Below are positions 45,936 through 56,548 of a stretch of 64,000 nt of DNA, one piece after another (position 1 is the first letter of the stretch; each line of letters begins with the position of its first letter). Position numbers and translations under genes: made by a program. The notes under the pieces were generated by a model that did not search any database, was not told the origin of the DNA, and saw nothing but the letters and a program-made list of their open reading frames with translations. The stretch is from positions 1,798,001 to 1,862,000 of the forward strand of contig NC_089398.1 of assembly GCF_003171515.1 (NCBI RefSeq), given 5' to 3'. The stretch is from Pyrenophora tritici-repentis (lineage: Eukaryota > Ascomycota > Dothideomycetes > Pleosporales > Pleosporaceae).

Positions 45936-47107
45936 TCATCTGCGGTCCCTGCTCCGGCTGCGATCACGCTCGCTGCCATAAGAACTGTAGCTTGGACTCC
46001 TCCTTGCTCCTCCTCCACCACTCCCGCTGCCGCCACGACCACCTCCCCGTGGTGGACTATCACGCCTGCGATACCCCCCTCCCCGTCCCCCTCCTCCGCC
46101 TCTGTGTCTTGGTGGCGTTCTTGTTGGTGATCGACTGTAAGAGCGTGATATGCTTCGGCGCGGCGATCGACTTCGAGATCTTGTATACGAGCGCGGCCGA
46201 CCGCCATAGCCTCCTCGTCCTCCACGACCGCCCCTGCCCCGTCCCCAATTTCCTCGATCCGGCGACATGCGGCGGGGTGGGGAGCGATAACGCCCCGGTC
46301 CGTCCATGGGTGGTGGTCTGTATGCGCCAGGAGGACCGCCTCCTCTAAGTGGTCGGCCACGTCCGTAGCCACCATCAAAGTCGTCTTGGAATCGTTCGCG
46401 TGGCGGTGGGCCCCGGCGCGCCGGAGGAGGGGATTGCGAAAAGCGACGTCGAGGGAGGACGATTGAGACTTGGATTCTCGCTCCGTCTAGTTGTGCGTCA
46501 TGCATTTTTGCAATTGCACGCTCTGCTTCGTCGACTTCTTCGTAGAGAATGTATGCTACGCCGCGGTTTATGTTGACTATTCCTGGGTCAGCCTGGTAGG
46601 TTGAAAACAGCCAAAGACAACATACAAGTAGGATTCATGGGCATCCTAAGGTCTTTGATGACACCATATTTTCCGAATATCTCGCGCACATGATCTTCTT
46701 TGACATTTCTGGTCAAGGCTTCTACTACAACCTGTTGGAGCATTAGCGGTTGTATTCCAGCAAAGCTGGACTACAGGCAAACTTGAGGGGTTGCTTACCT
46801 TGGCACTCCTGGGAGCTGGCGATCCGTCCCTCGGGGTCGGACTGCGCGTATAGCTCCTCCCTCTTGAGCGCGATCTGCTGTCAGGTGTGTAACTCGGTCG
46901 ACCATTGCGCCTCGATGAAGGAGACCTAGGTGAGCGCGACCGAGAGATTGACCGGGAGCGTGTAGGCGATCGCGGAGTGAGCGACCGGCGTGGTGATCCC
47001 GACTGTGCTGAACGCGGACGGCTGGGAGATCTCGTATGCGACCGATCGCGAGAAGGGCTGCGTGTACGCGAAGCGGAGCGTCGGGGAGACGGAGACGGAG
47101 AAGGCAT
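45936..47107 (-). CDS. RNPS1: RNPS1-like SR protein with one RRM
   Basis: Three exons, 47107-46799, 46731-46626 and 46576-45936, give about 351 residues. RNPS1 belongs to the ASAP/exon-junction machinery and modulates splicing. Residues 1-103 form a dense Arg-Ser/Pro domain (RSPSRDRSHTRSPSRPRS). The RRM follows: VVVEALTRNVKEDHVREIFG, INRGVAYILYEE (RNP1-like), and AQLDGARIQVSIVLPRR, the last being characteristic of RNPS1. The C-terminal half is Arg/Gly/Pro-rich with RGG and RS repeats. Introns of 67 and 49 bp keep phase (SAK|VVVEAL and NPT-F-NINRG). No frame covers the whole RRM without splicing. Confidence 0.92.
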
Positions 47108-47937
47108 GGTTTGGGTTATCTGCGATATGTGACGGTAATCAATGTGTCTTATAGCCAATGTACACCCAGGTACGTTTTGGGACGGTATTGTTGGTTGGAC
47201 GTTTCCATAACGCGTAACATTTTGGGTAGTAAGGTTTGAGCTTCCGGGGTTGGTCGTAGCGCGGCACGTGATCAGCAGAGGACCTCCGCAAACGGCACCA
47301 CAAAGAAAACACCGTCATCGGGAAATGAGACAAAGAAACGGAGGCTAGGCCGGGTGAAGTTGCCTAGATGTGCGGTATCTGGACAGCTTATGGGTGCAGT
47401 GACCATAGCTCCTTGCCAGCGCAGAGCCCAACGGATATGCAATCGTCTGAGTAATAGCTTTTCCTCTTCAAGCAGGCCAGTCGCATGTACAACAAGACAA
47501 GTCCGAATGCCCAGACAGCTTGTGTTGTCACGTCCTGCTGGCTTGGAAAGTCTGGTTTGACAGTACCCTGACTCTCGCTGTCTTTGATGTTCAAGGGTGA
47601 CGGATGCAAATCGATGGAAAGCGGATATCGCGGTCGACACAGTCACTGGGCTCGTGTACATACGACAAGTGCAGCACAACAGCGCCAGTGCAACGCGTGA
47701 TAAGTCTTGGTAGGGTTTTGCTTGTCGAAACCAGCAGAGCGCGTCCGTTGGACTCCACTTTGGCGGGGCAGAAGTAACCCCACCATCACCAACAAATCCG
47801 ACGCTGCCTGAGACCTTCACACCGCATTCCCGCTCTTGCTTGCTTAGTCAAACGTACCTGCGTCCTCTTCGTCGCTCCTCTGTAAATTTTCTCATCACTA
47901 CACGCTTCCAAAGCACGCACATCAATCCTCCGTAACA
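47108..47937. other. Divergent intergenic region between RNPS1 and profilin, 0.8 kb
   Basis: Contains both promoters. A 182-codon minus-strand frame (47272-47820) is open but matches nothing and has no start context; I treat it as chance. A C/T-rich stretch near 47820-47935 precedes profilin. Confidence 0.45.
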
Positions 47938-48548
47938 ATGTCCTGGCAAGGTAAGCAGACGGCCGACTGTTATGATGACGAGAGCTAACCCCACGCTCAG
48001 CATACGTTGACACTAGGTATGAGTTACTTGCGAATCCATGACCATGTCCATAACTGACCATCTCGCTCAGCCTCGTCGGCAGCGGCAACATCGACAAGGC
48101 CGTCATCTGTGATGTAGCAGGCTCAGGCCCATGGGCTGCCTCCGCAGGCTTCGATGTACTTTGTCCCGCTACACGCGCGTCAGAAATCAAGATACTAACA
48201 GACTGTAGCTTAGCGCTGCTGAGATGAAGGCCATCGCCGACTCATTCGACGACAAGTCCGACCCCAAGTCCGTCATCGCCAACGGTACCAAGATATGCGG
48301 CGATAAGTACATGACCATTGAGTCAAGCGAAGACTCTCTCAAGGCAAAGAAGGTAATATACCAAGCTTTTCCGCATCAAAACAGAAACGTCCAAGTCCTG
48401 ACACCATCTCCAGGGTAAAGAAGGTGTCGTCGCCTACAAGACCGCCCAAGCCCTCATCATCGCCCACCACCCAGAAGATGTCCAGACCACCAACGCCTAC
48501 AACACTGTCGTCGAACTCGGCGTTTACCTCAAGAACGCAGGATACTAA
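47938..48548 (+). CDS. Profilin, five exons including a 16-bp microexon
   Basis: Exons 47938-47950, 48001-48016, 48071-48155, 48209-48352 and 48414-48548 give about 130 residues; the first exon is ATG TCC TGG CAA G, and the joined start reads MSWQAYVDTSLVGSGN, the canonical profilin N-terminus. Profilin binds monomeric actin and poly-proline and feeds formins. Further family signs are DKAVICDVAGSGPWAAS, the basic loop GKEGVVAYKTAQALIIAHH, and the C-terminal helix ELGVYLKNAGY. Introns are 50-61 bp with GT-AG borders and CTAAC or CTGAC branch sites. Exon 2 encodes only YVDT and parts of two codons. No long frame covers the N-terminal half. Confidence 0.93.
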
Positions 48549-49710
48549 AATGCCTTTTGCCATTCGAGGCTATTTGTAGCGGAGGGAAATATCTGCGTAG
48601 CATTGGGTGGACGGGGAGTGATGGACTGCATCCCTCGTGGGGTTGCTTATGGATATATACATGAATGACGATGAACGACATAGCTGGATTGGAGACACTT
48701 GTTCGATACAATGACATCACCTCAACCCATATTCTTTTTTCCGCTCAAATGTTTATGTACAGACCCAATGATGGAATGTCAGATGAAATTTATACTAATA
48801 ACACAACGCGAGAAACGTAAAGACTCTTATCAAACTCTCGTTTGATACGGTATCGTATTGATCCGAGCATACATGCCGATGATGACGCAATTAGTTGCTG
48901 ACATTTGGAGAATGCACATGGTAATATGGCGCCATGTCGGTGCTTCCGCACGTGCTCACGCATAATTCACTCTTCAACCATGTACAAAACCTCGTCAAAC
49001 TCTATCAACTCACCCTAGAGAAATGTACAGGCAATTGTTACAGTCGAGCGTTCATTGAGTTGCTCCATGCTGATTTCCACATCCAGGTCCCTGTTAGGGC
49101 ACGCAACGACACTTTCCAAATCTTCCATCTCAAATCCAACCACCAGCTCTTCGCACCCAAGAAGAAAAGGTTCATGTTCACACTTAACACAGAAGTGAGA
49201 AAGTTCCCAAATGTTGGGAGGAAGACTTTACCACCTGTGTACCTTACTTTTGTATAGTTCAAGATTGATGTTTGACGGCGAAGAGATTAAGAAGATACCT
49301 TCCACCTTGCTGGAAAACACGTTACCGAGTGTGTCATCGCGGGCTTATTCGGAACAGCCAAAGACTGATCTCGCTCACGTTGTTAACGATGTAGAGTCGA
49401 AGATGCAAGACAATTGCAATAATTCTGTCTGAAAGAGTGTGTCCGTGGGAGTTGTATTGAACAGTACCAAGTTTATACCATGCAGATCCCAACTACGCCC
49501 ACATTTTCTCCGCTCCAAATCATCAAAAACGCCAAATATCAAACTAACGCCCCCAGGGTATCGGTATCTAGCGCTCAAACGCTAACACGCGCACCCGCAG
49601 TCGTCAGAAGGGGCGGAGCAAACCAAGGCTCAAAGCAGAAACCTCCCCAGACCAGAAACAGAATCCGGGAAGGAACCACAAAGCAACACAGTAGATGTTT
49701 GTCCTCAAAT
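48549..49710. other. Intergenic region between convergent genes, 1.2 kb
   Basis: Between the 3' ends of profilin (+) and the thaumatin/hevein gene (-). A 107-codon plus-strand frame at 48934-49257 has no recognisable features. AT-rich near 48770-48900. Confidence 0.45.
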
Positions 49711-51003
49711 CTACACCCTCGGCCTCCTCATCCTCATCATACCCGGCGCTGCCGTATAGCTCGGCTTGGGCAGATCGCCAAACCCGGCTTTGGGACTCAC
49801 TCTAGCCATCTGAGTTCCGTTTTCGCCGCCGCGGAGGCAGAAGCCGTGGGTTTGTTGGCAGTTGCCGCTGCAGTGGGCCCATGTGCTGCCGCAGTAGCCG
49901 TAGTTGCTGCAGCAGATGCCGTGGGCGGAGCCGGCGCAGGTTTCGTTTGATCGGTGGCCGCCTGTGTGTGGGTGGTTAGTTTGGTATTTGGGGATGGGGA
50001 GGGAAAGTGAAGGGACTTACATTCGCCGAGTGTGGAGATGGTTAGGTTGGATGATGGGAATGGAGCGGGTACGTGGGTGTGCTCAGGAGTAGCGTGGGGA
50101 GCATTGGTCGAAGTAGTAGACGAAGTGAGATAAGAAGCTGGTCCGGAAGTCTGCTCAGATGTGGCGTGAGGAGACATGGTGGAAGTAGTCGAAGGAGCGG
50201 GGGAAGAGACGGGTTCGGGAGTGTTGGTGAGTTCAGGAGCAGACATAGGCTCAGGGAAAGGACCATTAGGACCTTTACCGTAGAACGTCTGGATGCCAGG
50301 TCCTTCGATACCTAAAGTGTGACAACTCGTCAGTAATCATTCCCCCCTTTTTAGTGAAGAACAAACTTACACGTCTCAACCATCAAATCAGCACCGGCAC
50401 CGCACCAGAAACTCGGCTCATCGAGGAAACTCTCATGAGTCATATACGTGCCCTCGCACTTTGAGTTTGAGCAGCGTGCGCTGTTGCAGGTACCAGCGGG
50501 TACATTAGCAACATTGAGGCTAATCCCACCAGCCATGAAAGCTGTTCACACACATATCTCGTCAGCAAAACAAACAAACTGAGACCCAAGAAAGGAGACA
50601 AACTCACGACAATACCCCCCCAACCTCAGCCCCAGCCCCATGCACACAATCAATAGCACTAAGATCATACCACAACGCGCCCTTTTGCAGTTCCAGATTA
50701 TACTCAACCTGCATGATACCAGCGGGCTGGACGTTATAGTACTCCAGATCCCGTATCTTGAGCGTCATGCCGCCGCCCAGCTGCGACGTGTCGAGCATCT
50801 CGTGGATGACGGAGCCGCCATGGGAGGGCACGAGGTTGCCGTATCCGTCGCCGCTGAGGTGTTGCTCGGAGTAGTTGGCGGGTCCGACGAGCCAGTAGTA
50901 GAGGGGGGTAGGGGCAGTGGTTGACGAATTTGATGGTGTTGGCTGCGAGGGCGGTGGGGGCGAGGAGGAGGGAGAGGGATAGGAGGGAGTAGGTGGATGG
51001 CAT
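49711..51003 (-). CDS. Secreted thaumatin-like (BYS1/CalA-type) protein with C-terminal hevein chitin-binding domain, frame broken twice in exon 1
   Basis: Exons 51003-50608, 50541-50371, 50311-50021 and 49961-49711. A signal peptide (MPSTYSLLSLSLLLAPTALA) leads into a fungal thaumatin-like domain of the BYS1/conidial-antigen kind (NTIKFVNHCPY, YYWLVGPANYSEQHLSGDGY, CPFMAGGISLNV, and a run of paired cysteines to VETC). A Ser/Thr/Pro linker with a repeated SPHATxEQT-like unit follows. After the last intron the frame gives a complete type 1 chitin-binding (CBM18) domain: CGHRSNETC, AGSAHGICC, SNYGYC, CSGNC. Exon 1 leaves frame at a G6 run (50903-50908) and a C7 run (50615-50621); each has one base more than the family frame needs. 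Corrected length would be about 368 residues. The exons otherwise splice cleanly, so miscalled bases or a recent pseudogene are both possible. Confidence 0.78.
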
Positions 51004-52581
51004 GGTTGTGGTTGTGGGTGAAGGAGTCTCTTTTTACAGGAGAGTATGTGAGGTGTGGAGGAAATCCCTTTTCACAGCAGTGTGTGTGAGTTATCGAGAG
51101 ACAGTTTGTAGGACAGATATGCGGATGTGGCCTGAATTTATGGAGAGAGAAGGCGTACGCGGTCAACTCCTCTTCTTTACTACTTTTCCGGTATATTAGA
51201 GTAGAGATGACGACGCTTTGCTGAACAATCAGCATGATGATGTCTTTACGTCCCTGGATTGTTCAACTAGGGGACTTGATGTTGGGCTTCAGGGTGGAAT
51301 CTCTCCAGTGTAGTTGCTGGATAAACACGGCGATCACGTTTTGGGGTCTCTAGGGTCCTCGACACCGAGGCTTGGAGTTGGGTCTTAGGGTAGCCATGTG
51401 TCCAGTGCCATGCAGGCACTTCAAGTACGTACCGTCGATACCGTGGGAATGGTAATGTAGTCCCGAATTCCAATATGGCGGTCCACTTACAGGGCGCTCA
51501 TGGACTTGACACGGCGTTGTAAGCTGTAAGCACCTACAAAGAAGTCGGGGAGACCTGCATAATGGACTTTTCTCGCACCCCAACCAAGTCTTTGAAATCC
51601 AGTAAAATCGTTATTATAGCCTCTTCAACCTTTCTTATCACCCCTATTCTTACGCTTATATACTGATAACACCCCTATTCTTACACTTGTATACGAACAA
51701 CACCTCATCATCACCATCCCGGTCTTATCTAGTCCACCTGCCGCAGAAACCCCAAAGACCCCTTTTCCATCACCCAAAAAAATGCATACCATGGTACCGA
51801 TTACATCAAGTACGAAAACACATACGTCTCCTCCCTAACTCCCTACCTTCATTCCCGCCTCCCTGCCTCTCATACCATCCTATTCAAAGCTAACAAAAAC
51901 CCTAATAACGCATCCACATATACTTTACATGTCCAAGGCACAGACAAAATCCGTTTATCTGACAAAAGGTTGAAAACCGGGCCAGGGGCACGCCCTAAGT
52001 TAGTGAGTACGTAGGTACAGAAGCTCAACGCAAAAAAAAGGGGGGGGGCCAGCAACCAAACCGCAACAACAAAGGCAAAACAGAGGAACCCAGGGCCCGA
52101 TGGATTGGTTCTGCGCTATGAGCCTCACGTCCTCAACAAACCAGCCATATCAAAGAAAGGGGTAAGATTTGAAATTGGTATCGTGCTAAACGAGAGTGAC
52201 GAACTACTGAGCCTGAGGCTGTGCGTTTTGGTGCGAACGTGTGTTCACACTCGTTCTAGGTTTCATTCAGTCACAAGTACGAGTATGTGGAGAACTCCAA
52301 ATTCCAATTTTTATTAATTTGCCTGCCTATTTGGGTATCACGTCCTCCTTATACAATCTCTCTCAATCTAAACATTTGATGAAAAGAAAAATAGTAGTAA
52401 AACTCATCCTTTGCTACCATGAAGAATGAAAAAAGACCCGAAAAGTGCAAAAACTCCAAGGCTGATGCGATAATAAACCTGCTGTTCTCGTGTCGGAAAA
52501 AAAGGGGAAAAGGAACGCAGTCAAAAACTAGTCTGAGACGAAACACCTCTGATGGTTAACAGAACATGGCGGCTAGACAAA
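51004..52581. other. Intergenic region, 1.6 kb
   Basis: Promoter of the thaumatin/hevein gene, then sequence downstream of TFIIB. It contains a near-duplicate ACACCCCTATTCTTAC pair at about 51639-51684. No gene is supported. Confidence 0.45.
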
Positions 52582-53743
52582 CTAAGCCGCAGGGATCCTG
52601 GAGCGGTCACCACCCTTGGCGATCCATTCGGGCTTGATAATCTTGTCCTGCTCCATGTGCATGAGTTTGTATGCAGTACGAATGGTTCCGTCACTAACTT
52701 CAACCGCCAGACCAATTTCCTTGGGCGACTTGGGTTGACCCATGAGGTGGGAAACGAGGTAGAGACATGCGCCGGCAATGGAGAGAGGCGAACGTCCAGC
52801 TGCAACGCCGTAATGGGCGACCTGGTCGGCACACTCTTCAGCAACCATCTGGACCTGAGTACCCAGAGCAAGCTTGGCGCAGGCACGAGGCATGAGACTT
52901 GATGCGCTCGTAGCTGTGGTGCCGCCCTTTTGATTGAGCAAATTGACGGTGTCGATGACGGCACCATTGCCTGCAATGGAAGGTCCGCCGTTGTTTTGTG
53001 ACTTTTGAATAAAGGCCTCAAGGACCTTGAAGGTGCGGCCAACCTCCTTTTTGGAAACATTGGTCATCTTGAAGATCTCGCGGAAACTTCGTTGCTGGTC
53101 GTGTTTGCGACATGCTATGAAGATGCAACCAGCGATGATGGCGTCCTGCGACTTTCCCTTGAACAACTTGGCGTCGTCGGTCATCTTGAACAGCATCTTG
53201 GCCGTCTCTGCTGTTGGCCTGCTGATGTTTTGCGAGTCACATAGCGCAGTGATCTGACCATAGGCTGCCTGGAGCGCCTTGTTGACCTTGTCGTGGTTGG
53301 ACTTGTTGTGTGCCCTCGAGAGATCGCGCACACGCATGCCGCCATCGCCAAAGCCGATTTCCGTCTGCAGCTGAGAACCGTGAAGGAGAGGGTTTGCGGC
53401 ATCTCCAATACGTGAAGGGTCATCGTTACCTTGGTCTACATGAAAGCAGGATTAGCATGCGTCACGGTTACGTAGGCACAGAAAATGACTTGCCGTCGTT
53501 GGAAAAGGTTCGCCACTCTGAACGGGTGTCGATGGTCCTCTCAGCGAGAACGCGACCGCATGAGCCACAGATGGTGTCACCAGCGCTGAACTCCTCGACC
53601 AGGTTCGGGGGATTCTCTTTGCAGTCAGGGCAGATTAGGGCGACGTTCAAGTCTTCCTGCCACTCGTCGTCTTTGACGGGCGCAGGCGCTGCTTCGTAGA
53701 CCTCGCCTGGTGAGAGAAGGCGGCCGTCTGGAGCGTAGGACAT
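52582..53743 (-). CDS. SUA7: Transcription initiation factor TFIIB
   Basis: Exon 1 is 53743-53494 and exon 2 is 53435-52582, giving 367 residues. TFIIB bridges TBP and RNA polymerase II and helps set the start site. The zinc ribbon has Cys38, Cys41, Cys59 and Cys62 (ICPDC, ICGSCG). The B-reader region includes WRTFSND and DDPSRIG. Two cyclin-like repeats follow: ISRPTAETAKMLF, AIIAGCIFIACRKHDQQRSF (repeat 1) and GRSPLSIAGACLYLVSHLM, LAVEVSDGTIRTAYKLMH (repeat 2). The 58-bp intron begins GCAAGT, a GC-AG intron, and ends ATGTAG; splicing gives SNDDQGNDDPSR as in the family, while reading through does not. The gene is divergent from ATP14. Confidence 0.95.
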
Positions 53744-54074
53744 GATGGAGACTTGGACAAGGGATTCACGGCTTGTATTTTTGTTTCTAGCTATTGCGGG
53801 AGCGCGGCCGATGCTTGCAGACAAGTTTGTAGTTGAGTCCTGGTGGAGCGAGTGTGGTTGTCTGAGACCGGCTGCGAGACAAGAAGAAAGAAAGGGACTT
53901 GCGATGGCGATGAAACCCATTGTACCAGGCGCAGGCAGCCGATTGCTAGGCTTGGCGCCGAAAGCCGGGCTAGTCCCAGTTTGGCCGCGGCTCAAGCTGC
54001 GGTCCACGGTTTTTCCCCAACGACCTTCACCTTGTAGCTCCAATTGCCAGCTCCCCACCCCACTCACCAACACA
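53744..54074. promoter_or_regulatory. Divergent promoter between TFIIB and ATP14
   Basis: A 331-bp segment between two head-to-head housekeeping genes. It must hold both promoters; no specific motif is obvious. Confidence 0.5.
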
Positions 54075-54564
54075 ATGATCGCGCAAACCATCAGGGCCTC
54101 GGTACGCTGTTGTTTTTGGTCAATTCTGGACATTCACTGACCCGCCACAGCGCCAGGCGCTCGTCCGCGTCGCCCGGCAGCAACCTGCCTACGTCGCCCG
54201 CCGCACCTTCATCACTCCCTCGGCCGTCCGATCAGGTGATTCATCCTAATGGCTCGAGTATGCGACAGTACTGACGCAATTGGTTGCAGCCGATCTGGTA
54301 CAGGACCTCTACCTCCGCGAACTCAAGAACTACAAGGTCCCGCAAGTCAAGCCCACAGACGCCGAGGGCCACGTCCAGAAGTTCACCGTCCCCAAGACGC
54401 CCGCTTCCCCAGAGGAGATGGACATTGCAAATGAGTTGAAGGCGTACGAGACACAGACGGTTGACGTTGAGGGCGCTGCAGGCGAGGACGACGCTGTGCT
54501 CCCGCAAGAGGATTGGTTCGAGGAGGAGGATGAGAGCATTACCACTGCCGGTGCCACCCACTAG
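54075..54564 (+). CDS. ATP14: Mitochondrial ATP synthase subunit h (Atp14)
   Basis: Three exons, 54075-54101, 54151-54235 and 54290-54564, give 128 residues. Subunit h is part of the peripheral stalk of the F1Fo ATP synthase. The N-terminus (MIAQTIRAS joined to RQALVRVARQQPAYVARRTF) is an Arg-rich mitochondrial presequence. The mature part starts near ADLVQDLYLRELKNYKVPQ, the signature of the family, followed by PTDAEGHVQKF and an acidic tail. Introns are 49 and 54 bp. No other function fits. Confidence 0.94.
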
Positions 54565-56548
54565 AGGAAGGTTCCTGGGCGAGGGCCTGCCTGTATCGCA
54601 ACACTAGCAATTGTGCCAATACCACGGGGCAATAGAAACCGAGGCTTGGATGTATGTTAGTGCATGTGCACATCACGTGACGTTTGTGTGGCCAGACTCT
54701 GAATCCAAAACATTGCGCTCATGGGAAAGACCAACAGATGTAATGGTGTAGCACTGCTTTGAAACACGTGCACAGGGTGTCAACAGGTCAGTTACGTCAG
54801 GCAACTGAAGCGTCGGTGACAAGTCCGCAACCATTGCGTTTGAATCATGAGCCCCGACTGATGCACCGACCAAAAAGCCTCGGAACTAGGCCGGATGGGA
54901 GTGTCCGATACCCGCACCAAACACGGGGCCTATCGAAAGTGAAGTTGTTGAAGAGATGCTTTTTGTGCAGACTCGTTGCAGATAAGTCGAGAAGCAAGTA
55001 CATAGACCCCACGGCTTAGGCTTCTGCTAGAGAGACGATTACTTTTGGGTAGCATGCAAGGCCCGGGATAGATGCAACGAGCTACTACTTGGGTACACGT
55101 ATTAATTATTCTGATCTACACAAGTCGACACCTTTCTCATACAGTGGCCAAGGCTGACAAGCGATGACATGCACGTCGTTCCGAAAAGCATACGCGGACG
55201 CATCAGCCCCATTGCATATGCATACGCGACGCTGCAGGTGTAGGGCGATTTATGTAGATTTGGATTGCGTATATTCCACCGCCGGTCGCCGGTAGTGGTC
55301 ATTGACTTGGCTTATCTGCGGGGGGCCGTAGGGGTTTTGGCCTTGACTCGACGAGGGCTGAAGGCAGAGGGCATCTTCCGTTCCGACGCTGCTGGCCTTG
55401 TTCGGAATGTTCGGACGAAGTTAGGAACAGACATGGACTGAAACTATTTCTTCGACACAGTAGCTGCAGGCCAATGTCGGCGCCCGCCGTCTGCTTGCAT
55501 GCGCACCTCTGCCTAGTGCGGGCTGGCGTATCCATGGGCTTTTTAGGTCTGGTCGGTAGTGATAGTAAAAAATTGGTTGAGCGAGTATTACCCTGAGTGT
55601 CCCGACTGCTACGCACATGTGTGTCGTCGCAGGTCGGGCACACGATGAAGCGGGCTGCGGAACCGTGCGCCGAAGACGTCAACATATGAAACGGGCTGCA
55701 GAAGCCGGGTGAATTTCCCATAGCTCAGATACCGACAGCAAGATTGCAGCCGAGAGATTGCAATGTTCACTCGCTGTTCCCGCCACTGTCGAAAAAAACA
55801 AGGTGGTTCGCGCGGGCCCACCGCCGCCTACGCATGGGCAGGCTGTTGCACCGACCGTGGCCCCTATGCCAATGCCATGCTTGATGCAACACGGCCGCAC
55901 AACAGACGGTGTGCTGCGACGATCCGGGAGGCGTCATGCTCACCGTCGGAGCCTTGGGTACAGACGATACAAGACGATAGTCTGCCCAGGCTAAATACTC
56001 GTCATGCTCGAGAGAAGTGCGTGGGCGGGTGTACAAGAGCGAATGGCGAATGATACCAAGACTACGCCCGTTTTTAATATAGAATTATCGCTCCGACGCG
56101 ATCTGCCCTTGATCCCTGCTAGTTGCTAGCCCCAGCTCATCCGCCTGCAGACTGTCCAAGTAATACCTCTAACCTGCCCCCAAGCGGCGTCAGGTTGTGC
56201 TGCATCTCAAACCGCAAGGCCCGTCAGTCGCTACTGGACTTGTTGCCTGTCGCTGTATCAACAAACACTCGCTTTTGCAGCACCGACTCCACCGCATCCA
56301 CTGTTGCTGGTCTTCCCTTCGCTTCCGCCACTGCAGCCTCGTTTCTGGCTGTGACGTCTTTAGTCCTGCGAACGTCTGAGATTGAGCGATCCACAGCCTG
56401 CACAGCGGCCCGTCCAACACCGCCACGAACCCCCCCGATCCATTTCACCGCCATGAGCAAATAGTCGACCAACGCGCGCTGAGACCTACTTCACAGCTGG
56501 CAAAAGACTGCCCCTGTCCCTCACCCCCCCCAAACCCGCCTCGCCGCC
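54565..56548. other. Intergenic region, 2.0 kb
   Basis: ATP14 3' flank, then the leader of the DUF1765 gene. Many short overlapping frames on both strands, none with family features. C-rich near 56515-56548. Confidence 0.45.

Noticed and set aside
47272..47820. 182-codon minus-strand frame between RNPS1 and profilin
   Set aside because: No family, no signal and no coherent hydrophobic pattern. It covers the promoter of two divergent genes.
48934..49257. 107-codon plus-strand frame after profilin
   Set aside because: AT-rich surroundings, an opposing frame of similar quality, and no recognisable domain.
49797..50246. Ala/Thr-rich frame as the C-terminus of the thaumatin-like gene
   Set aside because: It reads through an intron with GTAAGT donor and ACACAG acceptor. 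The spliced frame gives a complete hevein domain, which is far more convincing.
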